Positions 61,091-64,000 of a stretch of DNA of 64,000 nucleotides are shown here, piece by piece. Made by a program: the position numbers and the translations under genes. Position 1 is the first letter of the stretch, and each line of letters begins with the position of its first letter. The notes under the pieces were generated by a model that was not told the DNA's origin, searched no databases, and saw only the letters and a list, made by a program, of their open reading frames with translations. The stretch comes from Sphingomonas sp. PP-F2F-A104-K0414. Lineage in GTDB: Bacteria > Pseudomonadota > Alphaproteobacteria > Sphingomonadales > Sphingomonadaceae. Where the stretch lies: contig NZ_SLYD01000001.1 in assembly GCF_004340945.1 (NCBI RefSeq), positions 310,001-374,000 on the forward strand, read 5' to 3'.

Positions 61091-62883
61091 GCGCGATCTC
61101 CCATGAGCCACACGGCTTGCCAGGGTGCGAGCGTCGCAGCCGCAGCACTGCCGGACAGGCGGTCGGTGCCGGTATCCGACAACGGTACCGCACGATCCGA
61201 GAAGTTGAGATACACGCGATCGGTGCCGCAGCGGATCCCGAGCAGCGCCGGAACCGAGGCGTCGGTCGCCAGCAGGGTCGGTGCACCCGCTCCTGCACCG
61301 GCTACGCGCGCCGCACGCAATCGGGCGAGGTCGCGGGCGATCCGCGTTGCCGCGGGGGTATCGAGCGCCGACCAGTTCATCTGCGGCCGGTGGAGCCAGC
61401 GGCCCTCATGCGCCCGGTCGGGGTCGTCGCGATACGCATAGTCATTCAGCATCCCCGCCTCGTCGCCCATGTAGATCGTCGCGACGCCGCCGCTGGCGAC
61501 GGCGAGCGTGTTGAGCAACGCGATACGCCGGAACGCCGTCTCCCGCGATACGTCGTCGGTGGCCGCCTCGAGTCCGGCAAGCGACGCCAGCGTGCCGTTG
61601 GTGCCGTGCAGGACCGAGCCATCCGACTGGAACGGTACGCCGCGTGCCCAGCTATCGCCCGCACCTTCGATGAAGTGCGCGGCGTCGGTCAGCCGCGCTT
61701 CGGGATCGGAGTCGATACCGCGTAGATCGCCCAGTACCGCGCCCCAGCCGATATCGTCATGGCAGCGCGCATAGGTCAGCCAGTTCGCCCCGTGCGGCAG
61801 CCCGCCGCTGGCGTCGACGATCGCGGCGGGCAACGCCGCCGATTGCTCGGCCAACGCGACCCAGCCAGCGACCATCAGCGAATTATTGTAGACGAGATGA
61901 CATTCGGGTTCGAACCCCTCGCCCTCGTCCGCGCCGAAATAGGGCGGCACGAACGCGGTCGGCACGATCGCCTCGGCCTTGAGCAACGTCGCCGGCGCGA
62001 CGATGTCGAGCGCAGCGCGCAACGCGCGGACGATGAAATGCGACTGCGGCAGGTTGCGGCAATCCGTCCCCGCCTGCTTCCAGAGGAACGCGGTGGAATC
62101 GAGCCGAAACGCCTCGAACCCGTGATTGGCGAGCCGCAGCATCGTGTCGACCATCGCCAGCATGACCTCGGGGTTCGCCCAATTGAGGTCCCACTGGAAC
62201 GGGTAGAACGTCGTCCATACTTCGCCGCTCATCTCGGGCACGTGCGTGAAATTTCCCGGCGCGGTGGTCGGGAATACCTGGGGCAATACGGCTTCGCGTG
62301 CCGCCGCCTCGGCCTTGTCGAGGACGATGTAATAGTCGCGGTAGTGCGGATCGCCGGCCTTGGCCTTCAGCGCCCAGACGTGGTCGTCCGCGGTGTGATT
62401 GAGCGCGAGGTCGACGCACAGGCTGATCCGGCTGGCACGCAGGCGGCCGCAGAGCGCCTCGACATCCGCCATCGTCCCGAGCGTCGGTTCGATGCTCAGA
62501 TAATCCGCCACCGCAAAGCCGCCGTCGCTGTCGCCGGTACGCGCCTTCAGCAACGCGAGCAGATGGAGATATCGGACCCCCAGCGTATCGAGATACTGAA
62601 CCTTTCGGGTAAGGCCGGACACGGTTCCAGCAAAGCGATCGACATAGGTCGAATAGCCGAGCATGTCGGGCGCGACGAACCAGTCGCGATCCGCGATGCG
62701 CGTGACGTCGAGCGCCCGCATCACCGCCGGACGCTCGGCCATGCGGTCGCGGAGCACGGCCTCGATCCGCGACCACAAGGCGTCGATGTCGTGCGTGGCG
62801 CCGTACAGCCGCTCGAGCTGACGACGCAGCGTGGTACCGTGCTGGCGCAGTCGGGTGTCCAGATCGGACGATGTGGTGGCCAT
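61087..62883 (-). CDS. suxB: Amylosucrase (GH13_4)
   Basis: A 598-residue GH13 enzyme that releases fructose from sucrose and transfers glucose to alpha-glucan or water. The active-site regions are CVDLALNHTADDH (I), FEAFRLDSTAF with nucleophile Asp262 (II), LLKAEAIVP with acid/base Glu304 (III), and YARCHDDIGW with the stabilising Asp near 376 (IV). Insertions typical of amylosucrase fit its length. It is read with the downstream transporter and after the upstream TonB receptor. ATG 62883 is chosen; a GTG 9 bp earlier has GGGGGG before it and is an alternative. Confidence 0.9.
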   Translation of the reverse strand: MATTSSDLDTRLRQHGTTLRRQLERLYGATHDIDALWSRIEAVLRDRMAERPAVMRALDVTRIADRDWFVAPDMLGYSTYVDRFAGTVSGLTRKVQYLDTLGVRYLHLLALLKARTGDSDGGFAVADYLSIEPTLGTMADVEALCGRLRASRISLCVDLALNHTADDHVWALKAKAGDPHYRDYYIVLDKAEAAAREAVLPQVFPTTAPGNFTHVPEMSGEVWTTFYPFQWDLNWANPEVMLAMVDTMLRLANHGFEAFRLDSTAFLWKQAGTDCRNLPQSHFIVRALRAALDIVAPATLLKAEAIVPTAFVPPYFGADEGEGFEPECHLVYNNSLMVAGWVALAEQSAALPAAIVDASGGLPHGANWLTYARCHDDIGWGAVLGDLRGIDSDPEARLTDAAHFIEGAGDSWARGVPFQSDGSVLHGTNGTLASLAGLEAATDDVSRETAFRRIALLNTLAVASGGVATIYMGDEAGMLNDYAYRDDPDRAHEGRWLHRPQMNWSALDTPAATRIARDLARLRAARVAGAGAGAPTLLATDASVPALLGIRCGTDRVYLNFSDRAVPLSDTGTDRLSGSAAAATLAPWQAVWLMGDRA

Positions 62884-63082
62884 GACGGTCACGCCCCCCG
62901 CCCGAGACGGGCAGCGCCTGCCGGACCGAAGTCCCGGCATGACGCCCGACATGACGGGTGCAAGGCTGTCTGCTGTTCCAATCCGTCCACCTCGTATTCG
63001 CGCGGCAGGACATCGCCCGTGCCGCGGCAGTCTAACGATGGTCCCGGATGCCGTCCTTGGCATCCGGGACCACGGCCTGTCA
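62884..63082 (-). repeat. REP-like palindromes between suxA and suxB
   Basis: A perfect 14-bp hairpin (63039-63052 with 63059-63072, loop GTCCTT) lies just after the receptor stop. On the minus strand no T-run follows. Further palindromic pieces (CCCG-AGA-CGGG near 62898, and CCGTCATG-type half-sites near 62930-62960) fill the rest of this 199-bp gap. This is typical of sphingomonad REP clusters and may stabilise or attenuate the operon message. Confidence 0.7.
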
Positions 63083-64000
63083 TCAGAACTTCAGGCCGAT
63101 CGTCGCGCTGATGTTGCGGCCGGGGAATGCCCGCGCGGTGTTGATACCGTTCGTCGGCAGCGTGTCGGTCGCCAGCCCCAGCTCGGTGATCGCCAGCACG
63201 TTGAACAGGTTCTGCGCATTGACCGAGACATGGACCGCAGGCGTGATCGCATAGGATGCGAACGCACCGGTCAGGACATAGCCGGGCATCTTCAGCTGGT
63301 TGAGATCCGACGCATAGGACGACGTCGTGCCGATGACGTTGGCGCCGACGGTCAGCTTGTCCACGATGATCGACGGCGACGCCTGGAAGATCAGGTCCGC
63401 CTGCCGATACGGCGTATTCCCGTTCAGCGCGGGGGTCAGCTCGCTCTCGATGATGCGCGCGTGCGTGTAGGTCGCGCCGCCGGTCAGGTGGAACACGCCG
63501 TAATCGACGCCCGCTTCGAGCTCGACGCCGTAGGAGCGGTAGCGATTGTTGATCGTGCGCTGCTGCGGGATGATGATCTCGTTCGACTCCGCGGTCGTCG
63601 CGCGGAAGCCGGTGACGTTGGCGAAGAACGGACCCGAGCGGAACTTCACGCCCGCCTCCTGCTGGTTGACGAAGTTCACCGCGACGTCGTCGGCGATGCT
63701 GCCGTCATCACGGACACCGCCGCCGAATAGCACGCGATCCGCGTTGAAGCGCGCGCCGCGGCTGACTCGGGCGAACAGCGCGAGATCGTTCTTGATCTCG
63801 TAGTTCGCACCGACCGACCAGGTGAAATAGTTCTTGCGGTAGTTCACCGGCTTGGCGGCGGACAGGCTGACGACCGGGACGGTCTGTTCGGGAACCTGGA
63901 TCACGCCATCCTGATTGACGTCGAGCACGGTCAGCGCGTTCGACGCGTAAATGCCCTTCGCCTTCGAGCTGTTGTAGCGGACGCTGCCGTCGAGGTTGAG
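63083..64000 (-). CDS. suxA: TonB-dependent receptor, C-terminal part (sucrose locus)
   Basis: The frame continues past the right edge, so only about the last 305 residues are present. They form the barrel end of a TonB-dependent receptor: repeated amphipathic strands such as TWSVGANYEIKNDLALFARVSRG, the penultimate region VHVSVNAQNLFNVLAIT and the terminal aromatic NISATIGLKF. An EF-hand-like loop DVNQDGVIQV is encoded at about 63893-63922. It lies immediately upstream of amylosucrase and the transporter, as SuxA does in Xanthomonas, and should carry sucrose across the outer membrane. Confidence 0.85.
   Translation of the reverse strand, partial: LNLDGSVRYNSSKAKGIYASNALTVLDVNQDGVIQVPEQTVPVVSLSAAKPVNYRKNYFTWSVGANYEIKNDLALFARVSRGARFNADRVLFGGGVRDDGSIADDVAVNFVNQQEAGVKFRSGPFFANVTGFRATTAESNEIIIPQQRTINNRYRSYGVELEAGVDYGVFHLTGGATYTHARIIESELTPALNGNTPYRQADLIFQASPSIIVDKLTVGANVIGTTSSYASDLNQLKMPGYVLTGAFASYAITPAVHVSVNAQNLFNVLAITELGLATDTLPTNGINTARAFPGRNISATIGLKF

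Noticed and set aside
1..64000. Prophage, integron, insertion sequence or genomic-island boundary
   Set aside because: No integrase, transposase, phage structural gene or tRNA attachment site was found. Base composition and codon use look even, apart from the palindromic repeats noted.

Overview
The window is high-GC, densely packed DNA from an alphaproteobacterium, most likely a sphingomonad (Sphingomonas or a close relative). The pointers are the number of TonB-dependent receptors (seven, one cut by the right edge), a FecI/FecR/STN-receptor trio, many ATGA-overlapping operons, a Sphingomonas-like palindromic repeat, and a gene repertoire that suits life on plants. I see no tRNA, rRNA, transposase, integrase, CRISPR array or replication origin.

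Layout, left to right. 1-5.9 kb: end of a GH92 mannosidase, an aldo/keto reductase, a small metallophosphoesterase with an overlapping small protein, and a GT2/GT4 glycosyltransferase pair. 5.9-9.1 kb (minus strand): TonB receptor plus PepSY membrane protein, an iron-siderophore type pair. 9.2-15.7 kb (plus): SnoaL/NTF2-like protein, aldehyde dehydrogenase, a 901-aa receptor, and a GST behind a promoter bracketed by two operator-like sites. 15.8-24.0 kb (minus): exported catalase with an ankyrin partner, then ECF sigma, FecR anti-sigma, STN-type receptor and exported histidine acid phosphatase, which reads as a phytate or phosphomonoester scavenging locus. 24.1-29.7 kb: MFS, flavin monooxygenase and EthD-domain operon with a divergent LysR, then a ClC antiporter. 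30.0-32.9 kb (plus): a three-gene unit encoding a photoactive-yellow-protein (PYP) homologue, a PAS-PAS-GGDEF diguanylate cyclase and an adenylate-forming ligase that could activate the p-coumaroyl chromophore. This is the most interesting system in the window. 33.0-43.5 kb: TPR-sulfotransferase, TonB receptor, exported M20 peptidase, DEAD-box helicase, and a LysR / aldo-keto reductase / MFS cassette. 43.6-51.7 kb: a complete malonate decarboxylase operon (mdcACDEGBH, minus strand) diverging from the malonate transporter madLM and a GntR regulator. 51.8-58.6 kb: SsuD-like monooxygenase and aldo/keto reductase, divergent from a Gfo/Idh oxidoreductase, TonB receptor and MFS unit, substrate unknown. 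58.6-64 kb (minus): a sux-type sucrose locus with receptor, amylosucrase, transporter and LacI repressor.

Taken together, the genes scavenge plant-derived compounds (sucrose, malonate, probably phytate and mannosides), and a blue-light sensor whose chromophore precursor is a plant phenolic may feed into c-di-GMP signalling. All functions are read from sequence motifs and gene order; no database search was run. Gene starts were chosen from Shine-Dalgarno spacing, overlaps and signal peptides, and several are uncertain as stated in the entries.
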